NCBI RefSeq assembly: GCF_004341505.2
Contig: NZ_SLYP02000001.1
Span: 2,938,501-3,002,500 of the forward strand
Source: Sphingomonas sp. JUb134
GTDB taxonomy: Bacteria; Pseudomonadota; Alphaproteobacteria; Sphingomonadales; Sphingomonadaceae
DNA: 64,000 bases
Direction: 5' to 3'
In this document: piece by piece, positions 1 through 9,424 of the stretch
Numbering within the stretch: the stretch's first letter is position 1
How the letters are laid out: the number at the start of each line of letters is the position of its first letter
The notes under the pieces: model-generated
What the model was told of the DNA's origin: nothing
What the model saw: only the letters and a program-made list of their open reading frames with translations
The model's database searches: none
Made by a program: the position numbers and the translations under genes

Positions 1-162
1 CGCAAGCTCCGGAACAGCCTGGTTCCTTCGAGCGAGCAGCAGTTCCCCGGCGGCTTCTACCAGCGCTCCCTCACCAACATGGAGCCGCTCACCCGGCCGA
101 AGTGCTGGAAGAAGGGCACCTGGCAGGACAAGCGCTGCGGCGCCTACCCGCTGCTCGGCTGA
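1..162 (+). CDS. C-terminal end of an unidentified protein (partial)
   Basis: An open frame runs from the window edge to a TGA stop and gives the last 53 residues of a protein whose start lies outside. The tail is basic and aromatic, with two Trp and two Cys in the last 15 residues (motif KCWKKGTWQDKRCGAYPLLG). I do not recognise a family and assign no function. It converges on queE, with 19 bases between the two stop codons. Codon use is normal for the window, so I think it is a real gene end. Confidence 0.5.
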   Translation, partial: RKLRNSLVPSSEQQFPGGFYQRSLTNMEPLTRPKCWKKGTWQDKRCGAYPLLG

Positions 163-170
163 TCCGGATC

Positions 171-194
171 CGGGCTGCGGATTACCGCAGCCCG
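171..194. terminator. Perfect stem-loop spanning the queE stop codon
   Basis: Ten perfectly paired bases (CGGGCTGCGG / CCGCAGCCCG) enclose an ATTA loop that contains the queE TAA stop. It lies between two convergent genes and could act as a bidirectional terminator, but there is no T-tract on either side, so this is inferred from position and symmetry. Confidence 0.4.
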
Positions 195-814
195 AGCAGC
201 TTGTGCGTCTGGAGAGACAGGCGCCATTTCGGCCGGGCGAGCACAAGCGCGACCGCCGCTTCCCGGTTCGCATCCGCCTGAGGATCGTCGAGCGGCTGGG
301 CCAGGAAATTGGCGAAGTCCCAGCCCTCGATCTCCTCCAAGTCCAGGCCCGCCTGTGGCCACACCAGCTTCAGCTCGTCACCCCGGCGTTGCACCACGGT
401 GCTGCCCGCCTTGGGGCTGATACATACCCAGTCGATTCCCGGGTGCGCCGGGATCGTGCCGTTGCTTTCGATCGCGATGGTGAAGCCGGCCGCGTGCAGC
501 GCCTCCACCAGCGCATCGTCGATCTGGAGCATGGGCTCCCCGCCCGTCAGCACGACGAAGCGGCGCTCGGCGCCGGGTCCCCAGAAGCCCTCGACCGCCG
601 CGACCAGTGCCGCCGCATCGGCGAACTTCCCCCCGCCCTCGCCATCGGTTCCGACGAAGTCGGTATCGCAGAAGCGGCATATTGCGCTCGCACGGTCGAC
701 CTCGCGCCCGCTCCACAGGTTGCACCCCGCAAAGCGCACGAACACCGCCCGGCGACCGGCGTGCACGCCCTCGCCCTGCAACGTCAGGAACATCTCCTTG
801 ACGGCGTAGCTCAC
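182..814 (-). CDS. queE: 7-carboxy-7-deazaguanine synthase QueE
   Basis: Radical-SAM enzyme that converts 6-carboxytetrahydropterin to 7-carboxy-7-deazaguanine in the preQ0/queuosine pathway (cytosolic). The 210-residue protein has the cluster-binding cysteines C31, C46 and C49, in the CX14CX2C spacing of the proteobacterial QueE subtype rather than the usual CX3CX2C, followed by CDTDF and later the glycine-rich LTGGEP motif. I chose the GTG start because it gives the family N-terminus (SYAVKEMFLTLQGEG); the frame stays open upstream, but that part overlaps queC. queC ends 16 bases upstream on the same strand, so the two are probably co-transcribed. No queD or queF is in the window. Confidence 0.93.
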   Translation of the reverse strand: MSYAVKEMFLTLQGEGVHAGRRAVFVRFAGCNLWSGREVDRASAICRFCDTDFVGTDGEGGGKFADAAALVAAVEGFWGPGAERRFVVLTGGEPMLQIDDALVEALHAAGFTIAIESNGTIPAHPGIDWVCISPKAGSTVVQRRGDELKLVWPQAGLDLEEIEGWDFANFLAQPLDDPQADANREAAVALVLARPKWRLSLQTHKLLGLR

Positions 815-830
815 GATATCAGCGCCCCGT

Positions 831-1517
831 TCAGGCCGCAGCGGTGGCGTAGCGGGTCGGGTCCGGCACGCCTGCCTCCTCGAAACCCTTCGAGCGCAGC
901 CGGCAGCTGTCGCACAGGCCGCAGTGAAGGTCGCCCTGCGGGTCATAGCAGGACCAGCTGATGCCCAGGTCGAGGCCCAACCGGGTGCCTTCGCGCACGA
1001 TGTCGGCTTTGGTCATGTGCTGGAGCGGCGCGTGGATCTTGAACCCCTCGCCCTCCACCCCGGCCTTGGTCGCCAGCGCTGCCAGATGCTCGAAGCCGGC
1101 GATGAACTCCGGACGGCAGTCCGGATAGCCCGAATAGTCGAGCGCGTTCACGCCGATGAACAGGTCGCGCGCGCCCGCTGCCTCGGCCCAGCCGAGCGAC
1201 AGGCTCAGGAAGATGGTGTTGCGGGCCGGCACATAGGTGATCGGGATCCCGGGGGCGACGCCGTCCTTCGGAACGGCGATGTCGGCGGTCAGTGCCGATC
1301 CGCCGAACGCGGAAAGGTCCAGCGACAGGGTCACGTGCCGGTCGGCACCGAGCGCCGCAGCGACGCGGCCGGCGGCGGCCAGCTCGATCTGGTGGCGTTG
1401 GTTATAGTCCACCGACAGGGCAAGGAGACGATATCCCGCCTCGCGTGCGAGCGCGGCGGAAACCATGGAGTCGAGGCCGCCCGAGACGAGGGCGACGGCA
1501 AAAGGCTGATCGGTCAT
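831..1517 (-). CDS. queC: 7-cyano-7-deazaguanine synthase QueC
   Basis: ATP-dependent enzyme that turns 7-carboxy-7-deazaguanine into preQ0, the step after QueE. The 228-residue protein opens with the PP-loop ATP pyrophosphatase motif SGGLDS (residues 12-17). Near the C-terminus it carries the zinc-binding cysteine set, SWSC followed by CGLCDSC, expected for QueC. The start is the ATG giving [10 protein letters not shown]; a longer reading is open but does not resemble the family. It is the first gene of a two-gene queC-queE unit, separated from the upstream DUF4142 gene by that gene's terminator. Confidence 0.95.
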   Translation of the reverse strand: MTDQPFAVALVSGGLDSMVSAALAREAGYRLLALSVDYNQRHQIELAAAGRVAAALGADRHVTLSLDLSAFGGSALTADIAVPKDGVAPGIPITYVPARNTIFLSLSLGWAEAAGARDLFIGVNALDYSGYPDCRPEFIAGFEHLAALATKAGVEGEGFKIHAPLQHMTKADIVREGTRLGLDLGISWSCYDPQGDLHCGLCDSCRLRSKGFEEAGVPDPTRYATAAA

Positions 1518-1599
1518 GATGCCGCATCCGCTAGGCCCAGATGCGTCGCGCCGCAACCGTGCGACGCGGCAACCCATTGTTCCGCCGGGTAGACCGGTC

Positions 1600-1633
1600 A
1601 AAAAAAGAGGGCCCGCCGGTCCGGCGAGCCCTC
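1600..1633 (-). terminator. Intrinsic terminator of the DUF4142 gene
   Basis: A GC-rich hairpin (GAGGGCcCGCC / GGCGaGCCCTC, loop GGTCC) is followed on the minus strand by a run of seven T. It lies just downstream of the DUF4142 stop codon and separates that gene from queC. Confidence 0.8.
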
Positions 1634-1657
1634 CTCCATGTCACCTTCTGGCGCGGC

Positions 1658-2203
1658 TTACATGCCGCCCGGTGCGCTCTGCAGGTGCGCCAGGTGCTTC
1701 TCGATGATCGGCACGGCCGAGTCCGCCACCTGCTTCAGCGCCGGGTCCTGCCCGTCGGTCGAATAGCCCTTGTGCAGCGACCAGGCCGCGCGATGCGCCT
1801 CGGCCTGCTGCTGCATGTAGAGCGCGTCGAAGCTGTCGGCATCCGCCGCCTTCAGGGCCGCGATCTTGGCCGCATTCGGCTCCGAAAGCGCGCTCGGCGG
1901 GCGCTTGACCTTGGGCTCCGTCTTCGGGAGCGCCGCCATCAGCGCCTTGGTGGTGGTGGTATGATCCGTGATCATCTCGCGCGCGAACGCCTTGGTCGCG
2001 TCGCTCTTGGACTTCGTCAGCGCGATCCGGCTGGACTGGATCTCATACTTGTCGCTGTCGGCCGCCCAGGCGGCGTAGTTCTCGGACGGAGTCCCGCTCA
2101 TCGGCGCGGCCCCGACCTGTTCCGGGGTCATCGTCTGCGCGATGCCGGCTGCGGGCATCGCCCCCAGCGCAAGTGCACTCATCGTGATCAGCAGCTTCCG
2201 CAT
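1658..2203 (-). CDS. DUF4142 domain-containing exported protein
   Basis: A 181-residue protein with a clear Sec signal peptide (MRKLLITMSALALGAMPAAG, cleavage likely after AIAQ at residue 23). The rest is a helical DUF4142 domain, a ferritin-like four-helix fold, with the characteristic region AFAREMITDHTTTTKALMAA and a later histidine-containing helix (EAHRAAWSLHKGY). The family is periplasmic and its biochemical role is unknown. The ATG start gives the signal peptide directly; an upstream in-frame TTG would only add residues in front of it. It is monocistronic, with a strong terminator behind it and tRNA-Met upstream. Confidence 0.88.
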   Translation of the reverse strand: MRKLLITMSALALGAMPAAGIAQTMTPEQVGAAPMSGTPSENYAAWAADSDKYEIQSSRIALTKSKSDATKAFAREMITDHTTTTKALMAALPKTEPKVKRPPSALSEPNAAKIAALKAADADSFDALYMQQQAEAHRAAWSLHKGYSTDGQDPALKQVADSAVPIIEKHLAHLQSAPGGM

Positions 2204-2300
2204 GTTCGTCTCCCAATTGGTGAGCGCGAAACGGATGGTGCGGTACAGTGTTCCAGCGGATCGACACCGATCCGCACGCAACTGCTTCTATTCGGGAAAA

Positions 2301-2377
2301 TGGTAGCGGAGGAGGGACTTGAACCCCCGACACGCGGATTATGATTCCGCTGCTCTAACCAACTGAGCTACTCCGCC
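2301..2377 (-). tRNA. tRNA-Met (anticodon CAT)
   Basis: A complete cloverleaf is readable on the minus strand: acceptor GGCGGAG pairing with CTCCGCT (one G-U), D-arm GCTC..GAGC, anticodon stem GCGGA/TCCGC with loop ATCATAA (anticodon CAT), a T-arm with GGTTCAAGTCC, and an encoded CCA. The first acceptor pair is G-U rather than the C-A mismatch of initiator tRNA, so it is an elongator Met tRNA; a tRNA-Ile2 (lysidine-modified CAT) is the alternative. Confidence 0.88.
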
Positions 2378-2431
2378 CCATGGGCACTCGCCGTGGCGAG
2401 GGCGCGCCTATACGAAGGCGTTTCGCGTCGG

Positions 2432-2965
2432 TCAAGCGAACTTGTGACGGGAAATCGGCTCCCAGGGCCCACCGCGATACCACCAGCTTGCCAGCCCGGC
2501 GATCGCGAGCGGACGTGGCCGGAAATCGGCCTGCAAGGCGTGCAGCAGCGCGCGCGCTTCTGCCGGCTCGACCTTGTTCTGGATGGTGACGTGGGGCGCC
2601 CAGCCGGCCCGATCCTGCGGCGTCAGCAGCATCGCGAACGCGTCTGCCAGGCGGGCGCGGATCTCCTCCAGCTCCGGCGATTCGATCCGCAGCGCGACGC
2701 CGCGCCCCAGGTTGCGCAGCCCCGCGATCCTGGCCCGCGGCGCGCCTACGTCGCGCGTCTCCGCAGAGAGGCGCTGCCGCAGCTCGGGCGCCACATGCGG
2801 CGGCAGATGGTGGAACAGCGTCAGATGCGCGGCCAGCTGGTTGCGCTCCGGCGGGAAGTGGCGGCGGCGGAGCGCATCCAGCGCGGCATGATCCGCCGCG
2901 CCGAACAAGGCCGAGACGATGATCGGCGCGCCCGGAGCGGAGGCTGGAGGCGCGGGTTCGATCAA
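2432..2965 (-). CDS. 2H phosphoesterase (2'-5' RNA ligase-like) protein
   Basis: A 177-residue protein of the 2H phosphoesterase superfamily (LigT/ThpR-like). It has both hallmark H-x-T motifs, HLTL at H47/T49 and HVTI at H125/T127, which form the catalytic pair acting on 2'-5' or cyclic phosphodiester bonds. The true substrate is unknown. It directly follows kup: the likely start is a TTG whose last two bases are the first two of the kup TGA stop (TTGA overlap), which implies translational coupling. A GTG a little downstream is the alternative start. Its length is normal for the family. Confidence 0.75.
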   Translation of the reverse strand: MIEPAPPASAPGAPIIVSALFGAADHAALDALRRRHFPPERNQLAAHLTLFHHLPPHVAPELRQRLSAETRDVGAPRARIAGLRNLGRGVALRIESPELEEIRARLADAFAMLLTPQDRAGWAPHVTIQNKVEPAEARALLHALQADFRPRPLAIAGLASWWYRGGPWEPISRHKFA

Positions 2966-4899
2966 ATCTCGACCTGGCTGCCGAGCTCCACCACGCGATT
3001 GGTGGGCAGGCGGAAGAATTCCATCGCGCTTTCCGCGTTGCGCAGCATCCAGGCGAACAGCTTTTCGCGCCAGATCATCATGCCGGGCCGCGACGAGGGC
3101 AACAGCGTCTGGCGGGCGAGGAAGAAGCTGGTCTCCATCATCCGGAAATCGCCGCCCGCGACCTTCACCTGCCGAAGCGCGGCGGGCACGTCCGCATCCT
3201 GCATGAAGCCGTAGCGCAGGATCAGGCGGTGGAAGCCCTGCCCCAGGTCGTCGGCCTTCACCCGGTTCTCCTCGGCGACGAAGGGCTCGTCGGTGATCTT
3301 CACCGTCAGCAGCACGACGCGCTCGTGCAGGACCTTGTTGTGCTTGAGGTTGTGGAGCAGCGCATGGGGCACGCCATCGGGCGTGGAGGTCATGAACACC
3401 GCCGTCCCCGGCACCCGGCTTGCGGAGCTCGCGGCCGATTGGATGAACACCTTGATCGGCATCGCGGCCTCGCGCAGCCGCTCGATCATCAGCTTGCGCC
3501 CCTTCGCCCAGGTGGTGAGCAGCACGAAGACGATGATGCCGATCATCAGCGGGAACCAGCCGCCGTCGGGCACCTTGGTGAGGTTGGCCGCGAAATAGGC
3601 GCCGTCGACCAGGAAGAAGACGGCCAGCAGCGGCAGCGCGTAGTAGACCGGCCAGCGCCACAGCGCGAACAGCAGCACCGCCAGCAGGCAGGTGTCGATC
3701 AACATCGCCCCGGTCACCGCGATGCCATAGGCCGCGGTCAGGTTGGACGAGGTCTGGAAGGTGAGCACCAGCAGGATCACCATCACCATCAGCGCCCAGT
3801 TGATGAGCGGGATGTAGATCTGCCCGGCGGTGGCGGCGCTGGTGTGATCGATGCGCAGCCGCGGAATGAAGCCGAGCTGGATCGCCTGCTGCGTGACCGA
3901 GAAGGCGCCGGAGATCACCGCCTGGCTGGCGATGATCGCGGCAGCGGTCGCCAGGAACACCATCGGCAGCTGGAAGTCGTCGGGCGCCAGCATGTAGAAC
4001 GGGCTCTGCAGGGCGGCGGCGCCCTCGCGCATTAGCAACGCGCCCTGCCCCATGTAGTTCGCCATGAGCGCGGGCAGCACGATCCACAGCCAGGAGAAGG
4101 CGATCGGCTTGCGGCCGAAATGGCCCATGTCGGCGTACAGCGCCTCCGCGCCGGTTACCGCCAGTACCACCGAGCCCAGCGCCAGAAAGGCCGCCAGCGG
4201 ATCATGGACAAAGAAATTGACCGCGTAGGTCGGCAGGAACGCGTGCAGGATCGTCGGCGTCTGGACGATGCTGACGACGCCCAGCGCCGCGATCACGGTA
4301 AAGTAGCAGACCATGATCGGGCCGAAAAAGGCGCCGACGCGCGACGTGCCGCCCCGCTGGATCGAGAACAACCCGACGAGGATCAGCACCGCGATCGGCA
4401 GCACCAGGCCGCCGAAGGCCGGCGCGGCGATGGCGACGCCCTCCACCGCCGACAGCACCGAAACCGCGGGGGTGATCATGCTGTCGCCATAGAAAAGCGC
4501 GGTGGCGAACACGCCCAGCAGCACGATGCCGCTGGTCCAGCGCTTGCCTTGGGTGCGGCCGGACACGAGCGCGAGGAGTGCGAGGCTGCCGCCCTCCCCC
4601 TTGTTGTCGGCGCGCATGATGATCGACACATATTTCAGCGTCACCACGATCATCATCGACCAGAACATCAGGCTGATGACGCCCATGATGTGCAACGGGT
4701 CGAGCGCCAGCTTGTGGTGCCCGTCGAAGGTTTCGCGAAACGCGTAGAGCGGGCTGGTGCCGATGTCGCCGAATACGATGCCGACGGCGCCCAGCATGAG
4801 CTTCCACGTCGCCTGCTCACGCGAATGGGCGTGCCCATCCTCGACGCGATCTGATGGCAGCAGGGCAGCCCCCGTCGGGGCAGAGACCGGGGAATTCAC
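2962..4899 (-). CDS. kup: Kup potassium uptake protein
   Basis: KUP/HAK/KT-family proton-coupled potassium importer of the inner membrane. The 645 residues match the usual family length. After a soluble N-terminus of about 30 residues comes the diagnostic [15 protein letters not shown] (from residue 44), then about twelve hydrophobic segments in the first 450 residues, then a cytoplasmic C-terminal domain of about 190 residues. It is divergent from alanine dehydrogenase, with about 160 bases between the start codons. A 2H phosphoesterase is coupled to its 3' end. Identification is secure; specificity for K+ is from the family. Confidence 0.95.
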   Translation of the reverse strand: MNSPVSAPTGAALLPSDRVEDGHAHSREQATWKLMLGAVGIVFGDIGTSPLYAFRETFDGHHKLALDPLHIMGVISLMFWSMMIVVTLKYVSIIMRADNKGEGGSLALLALVSGRTQGKRWTSGIVLLGVFATALFYGDSMITPAVSVLSAVEGVAIAAPAFGGLVLPIAVLILVGLFSIQRGGTSRVGAFFGPIMVCYFTVIAALGVVSIVQTPTILHAFLPTYAVNFFVHDPLAAFLALGSVVLAVTGAEALYADMGHFGRKPIAFSWLWIVLPALMANYMGQGALLMREGAAALQSPFYMLAPDDFQLPMVFLATAAAIIASQAVISGAFSVTQQAIQLGFIPRLRIDHTSAATAGQIYIPLINWALMVMVILLVLTFQTSSNLTAAYGIAVTGAMLIDTCLLAVLLFALWRWPVYYALPLLAVFFLVDGAYFAANLTKVPDGGWFPLMIGIIVFVLLTTWAKGRKLMIERLREAAMPIKVFIQSAASSASRVPGTAVFMTSTPDGVPHALLHNLKHNKVLHERVVLLTVKITDEPFVAEENRVKADDLGQGFHRLILRYGFMQDADVPAALRQVKVAGGDFRMMETSFFLARQTLLPSSRPGMMIWREKLFAWMLRNAESAMEFFRLPTNRVVELGSQVEI

Positions 4900-5060
4900 A
4901 GGCGCGGCATCTGCTGGATCGCGTGAAACATGACCATCGCCTGAACGCTACTCGTTTCGCCGTGAAAGCGCCGGCCGTTAGCACGCGCAGCATGCGCTAG
5001 CAACGGGACAAGCCCGACGAGCCGTTCTATAGCGGATCATCTACCGTATCGGAGAGGTTT

Positions 5061-6161
<1,101 letters not shown>

Positions 6162-6173
<12 letters not shown>

Positions 6174-6186
6174 GAACAAAGACGTT
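6162..6186 (+). promoter_or_regulatory. EcfG (general stress response) promoter
   Basis: GGAAC, exactly 16 bases, then CGTT: a perfect match to the alphaproteobacterial EcfG consensus (GGAAC-N16/17-CGTT). The -35 element overlaps the end of ald and the -10 element lies 23 bases before the DUF3072 start codon. The motif is seen directly; sigma-factor use is inferred. Confidence 0.7.
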
Positions 6187-6208
6187 TGTACGGGGAAGGA
6201 GATACCCC

Positions 6209-6430
6209 GTGGCGAATGATCGGAACCCCAAAAGCGAGCCCTTTTCCAACGCCGAAAAGGACCCGGACGACTGGACCACCGGCGACGAGCCCATGACCGG
6301 CGCCCAGGCATCCTACCTCAAGACGCTGAGCGAAGAGGCCGGCGAGGAATTCGCCCAAGGCCTTTCCAAGGCCGAGGCTTCCAAGCGCATCGATGCGCTG
6401 CAGGAAAAGACCGGCCGCGGAGCGAACTAG
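6209..6430 (+). CDS. DUF3072 domain-containing small protein
   Basis: A 73-residue hydrophilic, acidic/basic protein of the DUF3072 family, recognised by the core MTGAQASYLKTLSEEAGEEF and the ending KAEASKRIDALQEKTGRG. There are no membrane segments or signal peptide, so it is probably cytoplasmic. Function unknown. The GTG start is supported by AAGGAGA seven bases upstream, and the frame before it runs inside ald. A consensus EcfG promoter lies just upstream and a strong terminator just downstream, so it should be a monocistronic general-stress gene. Confidence 0.85.
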   Translation: MANDRNPKSEPFSNAEKDPDDWTTGDEPMTGAQASYLKTLSEEAGEEFAQGLSKAEASKRIDALQEKTGRGAN

Positions 6431-6437
6431 GCACGGC

Positions 6438-6468
6438 GCCGCCACCTTCGGGTGGCGGCTCTTCTTTT
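6438..6468 (+). terminator. Intrinsic terminator after the DUF3072 gene
   Basis: A perfect nine-base stem GCCGCCACC / GGTGGCGGC with a TTCG tetraloop, followed by TCTTCTTTT. This is a textbook rho-independent terminator. Confidence 0.9.
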
Positions 6469-6545
6469 GGCCGGGCCGTAGAGACCGGTTGTTTGCGCCG
6501 TTCGCGCCGGCGTAGATTGCGGCGTCCACCCGGGAGCCCGCACCG

Positions 6546-7442
6546 ATGCACGACCTGCTTGCCGCCCTGCTTGCATCGCTAGCGCTGGCGGGGACCGCGA
6601 CAATAACCCCGGAAGTCGACGGCCGGTTTGACGTTGGGGGGCGCGCGATCCGGCTACAATGCCAGGGTACCGGCGAGCCCACGGTGGTGGTGGATGCGGG
6701 CATGGGTACCGCACCTGTCGAAGACGCAGGGTGGCAACGGATCGCGGCGCGGATCGCACCCGCGACACGTATCTGCCTCTATGATCGCGCCGGCGTGGGC
6801 AGCAGCGACCGAGCGCCGGAGCCGATCCGGACAAGCCTGAATGCAGCAAACGATCTGCACGCTGTGCTGCAAGAAGCGGGTGTTCGGGGCCCGTTTCTGC
6901 TGGTCGGCCACTCGATCGGCGGTCTCCACGCGCAGGTGTTCGCGAGCCGCTTTCCGGACGATACGGCCGGGCTGGTACTCGTCTCTTCGACCCATCCGGA
7001 CCAGATGACGACCTGGCTTGCGATGCTGCCCAGTGCCACGCCCGGGGAGGAGAAGCCGCTGACCGACGTGCGCACCTTTCTCTCCGCCATGATCGAGGAT
7101 CCGAACCGCAACGAGGAACGGCTCGACTGGCGCGCGAGTGCGGCAGCGGCGCGTCAGTTGAAGACGCTGGGCGACAAGCCGGTGATCGTGGCGACGCACA
7201 GCCAGCGCTTTCGCATGGTGCCCGGGCTTTCGGAGCCGCTCGCCATCCGACTGGAGGATTCGAGCCAGCGCATGCAGAAGCAGTTCCTCACGCTTTCCTC
7301 CAACGCGCACCAGAATATCGCGGCGACCGCCGGCCACGGCCTGCCGCACGAGGCGCCGGAGTTCGTGGTGGACAACATCCTGCAGGGCGTCGCGGCGGTG
7401 CGCGCGCAGGGCTCGACCGGGCGGACTCAGCCGACCCGGTAG
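6546..7442 (+). CDS. Exported alpha/beta hydrolase
   Basis: A 298-residue alpha/beta-fold hydrolase. A hydrophobic N-terminus (about 18 residues, MHDLLAALLASLALAG) suggests export. The nucleophile elbow GHSIGG places the catalytic serine at S123; the oxyanion region precedes it (DAGMGTAP) and the late GHGLPH supplies the likely histidine. The YDRAGVGSSDRA segment is typical of esterase/lipase-like members. Substrate unknown. Its last 16 bases overlap the 3' end of the convergent GH27 gene, so the two transcripts are antisense at their ends. Confidence 0.82.
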   Translation: MHDLLAALLASLALAGTATITPEVDGRFDVGGRAIRLQCQGTGEPTVVVDAGMGTAPVEDAGWQRIAARIAPATRICLYDRAGVGSSDRAPEPIRTSLNAANDLHAVLQEAGVRGPFLLVGHSIGGLHAQVFASRFPDDTAGLVLVSSTHPDQMTTWLAMLPSATPGEEKPLTDVRTFLSAMIEDPNRNEERLDWRASAAAARQLKTLGDKPVIVATHSQRFRMVPGLSEPLAIRLEDSSQRMQKQFLTLSSNAHQNIAATAGHGLPHEAPEFVVDNILQGVAAVRAQGSTGRTQPTR

Positions 7443-8773
7443 AGCCCGGCACCGTGCGAAGGGATAGGACGGATGAGCCGGTCCTTTGCGGGCGCCAGCG
7501 CCTTGCCTTCCCACAGGTCGCGCATCGGCTGGCTGCCGCTCAACCCGAGTTCGCGGAGCGGGAGGGTGATCTCCCGCGCCTCCTTGCCGGTGTTGAACAG
7601 CGCCACATAGCGGCCGCCGCCGTCCGCGGGGCGCGCGGACCACACCCGCACGCCGTCGGCCAGGAAGTGCGGTTGATTGTCCGTGCTCGCCTGGTTCACC
7701 GCCAGCACCTCGCGGTTGGTCAACAATGCCAGCGTCCGATCGTCCAGGTGCCTGAGGTCCCCGCCCATGATGAGCGGCGAGCGCGCGATCGACCACAATG
7801 TCATCAGCGTGCGCTGCTCGTCGGGCGTGAACTTGGTATCCCGCTCGCCCAGCGCCAGCCGGCCGAGGGGCAGCATGTCGGCGTCTGGCCAGCCGCCGGG
7901 TCGCCGCCACGGGTTCCAGTTCTCCAGGCGCGTGAACTGCGCCTCCAGCAGCGGCCATTCGTCCCAGAAGTCGTCGCTGATCCGCCACATCTGCGCAAAG
8001 CGACGCACATGCTCGCCGCGGGTGACCGGCGTTTCACCGGGCGACAGGCTCAGGATCATCGGTCGACCGCTCGCGGCGATCGCCTTGTGCGCCGCCTCGA
8101 TCTCTGGCGCATGGGCATCATAGGGACGGCTCATGTCGTCCATCTTGACGAAATCGACGCCCCAGGACGCGAACAGGCGGAAGACGCTGTCGTAATAGGC
8201 CTGTGCGCCCGGTCTCGTCATGTCGACGCCGTACATGTCCGGGTTCCAGGAGCAGGTGCTGCTGGTGTCGGCGATGTCGGCGGCACGGATCTGGGTGCCC
8301 AGCACCGGAAGGTTGCGCTCGACGGCCAGGCGCGGGATGCCGCGCATCAGGTGGACGCCGAACTTGAGGCCCAGCGCGTGCACCTCCGCCGCGAGGGGCG
8401 CGAACCCGCGCCCGTTTGCGCTGGAGGGGAAGCGGTTCGGCGCCGGCAGCAACCGGCCGTTGCCGTCCATCGCCGGGACCGGCTTCGCATTATAGGTGTA
8501 GCTGGCGGCGTTGGGTTCGTACCACTGGATGTCGACGGTGAAGACGTCATAGCCGAACGGCAGCAGCTTGTCGGCCATGATGCGGGCCGTCTCTCGCGCC
8601 TGCGCCTCGGTGATGGTGGTGGCGAAGCTGTTCCAGCTGTTCCAGCCCATCGGCGGCGTTGGCGCGAGCACCGGTCCGCGCGCGCCGTTCCCCGCCTGGG
8701 CAAACGTCGGCAAGGCGGATGCCGCCGTTCCCGCCATGCCCGCCGCCAATAGTTCGCGCCGGCCGATCCGCAT
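7427..8773 (-). CDS. Glycoside hydrolase family 27 (alpha-galactosidase-like), Tat-exported
   Basis: A 448-residue GH27 enzyme predicted to remove terminal alpha-linked galactose (or N-acetylgalactosamine/arabinopyranose in related members). The N-terminus has a twin-arginine signal (RRELLAAGMAGTAASALPTFAQA), predicting folded export. The domain starts with TPPMGWNSWNSF; the nucleophile is D212 in VDFVKMDD and the acid/base is D268 in WRISDDFWD. A short C-terminal beta-domain follows. It is the only carbohydrate-degrading enzyme in the window. Substrate preference is inferred only from the family. Confidence 0.9.
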   Translation of the reverse strand: MRIGRRELLAAGMAGTAASALPTFAQAGNGARGPVLAPTPPMGWNSWNSFATTITEAQARETARIMADKLLPFGYDVFTVDIQWYEPNAASYTYNAKPVPAMDGNGRLLPAPNRFPSSANGRGFAPLAAEVHALGLKFGVHLMRGIPRLAVERNLPVLGTQIRAADIADTSSTCSWNPDMYGVDMTRPGAQAYYDSVFRLFASWGVDFVKMDDMSRPYDAHAPEIEAAHKAIAASGRPMILSLSPGETPVTRGEHVRRFAQMWRISDDFWDEWPLLEAQFTRLENWNPWRRPGGWPDADMLPLGRLALGERDTKFTPDEQRTLMTLWSIARSPLIMGGDLRHLDDRTLALLTNREVLAVNQASTDNQPHFLADGVRVWSARPADGGGRYVALFNTGKEAREITLPLRELGLSGSQPMRDLWEGKALAPAKDRLIRPIPSHGAGLYRVG

Positions 8774-8809
8774 CGTCTCCCCTCCCCTTTTCGTCTCTGG
8801 CCGTTCTCG

Positions 8810-9331
8810 CTAGCAGCGACCCGGCGCGGGCACCATGGCGGCGTCCGGGATCATGATCTCCGTCCCGAACTTCACCCGGTCCAGTGCGATCAGGCTGCGA
8901 AAGCTGGCGATCGCCTCGTTCTCTGAGAACAGCCGCCGGCTGATCGCATCATAGGCGACCATGTCGGCCGCGACGATCACCAGAACGAAGCTGATGCCGC
9001 CCGTCACATAATAGCATTGCTGCACCTCCGGCGCATCGCGGAACAGCGCCTTGGCGGCGTCGACGGTACGGGAGCGCTCGTCCGCAAGCTGGACTTTGAC
9101 GATCGCGGTGATCCCCATCTGCACCGCGCGCGTATCGACGATCGCGACGTTGCGCTCGATGATCCCGGCCTTCTCCATCGCGGCCACCCGCCGCTGCACC
9201 GCCGCTGCCGAGAGGTTCACCGCCTCCCCGATGGTACGCTGCGGAGTGCGGTTGTCCCGCTGGAGGATGCGGAGGATCGCACGGTCGAACGCGTCGAGGA
9301 CGCGTCGGCGAAGGGCATTCGCTTGGGCCAT
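8810..9331 (-). CDS. Lrp/AsnC-family transcriptional regulator
   Basis: A 173-residue regulator. The N-terminal winged helix-turn-helix covers about residues 12-65 (FDRAILRILQRDNRTPQRTI, then LSAAAVQRRVAAMEKAGII) and is followed by the RAM/AsnC ligand-binding domain with the conserved GGISFVLVI region. It faces an EamA exporter across a 93-base divergent region, the usual arrangement for an Lrp-type regulator controlling an amino-acid or metabolite exporter. Ligand unknown. A GTTTTTG/CAAAAAC inverted repeat in the shared region is a candidate binding site. Confidence 0.9.
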   Translation of the reverse strand: MAQANALRRRVLDAFDRAILRILQRDNRTPQRTIGEAVNLSAAAVQRRVAAMEKAGIIERNVAIVDTRAVQMGITAIVKVQLADERSRTVDAAKALFRDAPEVQQCYYVTGGISFVLVIVAADMVAYDAISRRLFSENEAIASFRSLIALDRVKFGTEIMIPDAAMVPAPGRC

Positions 9332-9337
9332 GTGCGA

Positions 9338-9376
9338 GTTTTTGTTGCATCCAAGGCCGCGAGCAAGCGCAAAAAC
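9338..9376. promoter_or_regulatory. Candidate regulator site between lrp-type gene and eamA-type gene
   Basis: Seven-base inverted half-sites GTTTTTG and CAAAAAC lie 32 bases apart centre to centre (about three helical turns) in the divergent intergenic region. Lrp/AsnC proteins often bind such repeated, AT-rich sites. The repeat is visible; its use is inferred. Confidence 0.35.
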
Positions 9377-9424
9377 CTCAGGCAGGTGGTGCTATTCCGC
9401 GCGGTGTTCGCGACGAGGAGGACG

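Noticed and set aside
4900..5060. Imperfect palindrome between kup and ald as an Lrp/AldR operator
   Set aside because: The arms pair only partly, no regulator gene is adjacent, and the match could be chance in GC-rich DNA.
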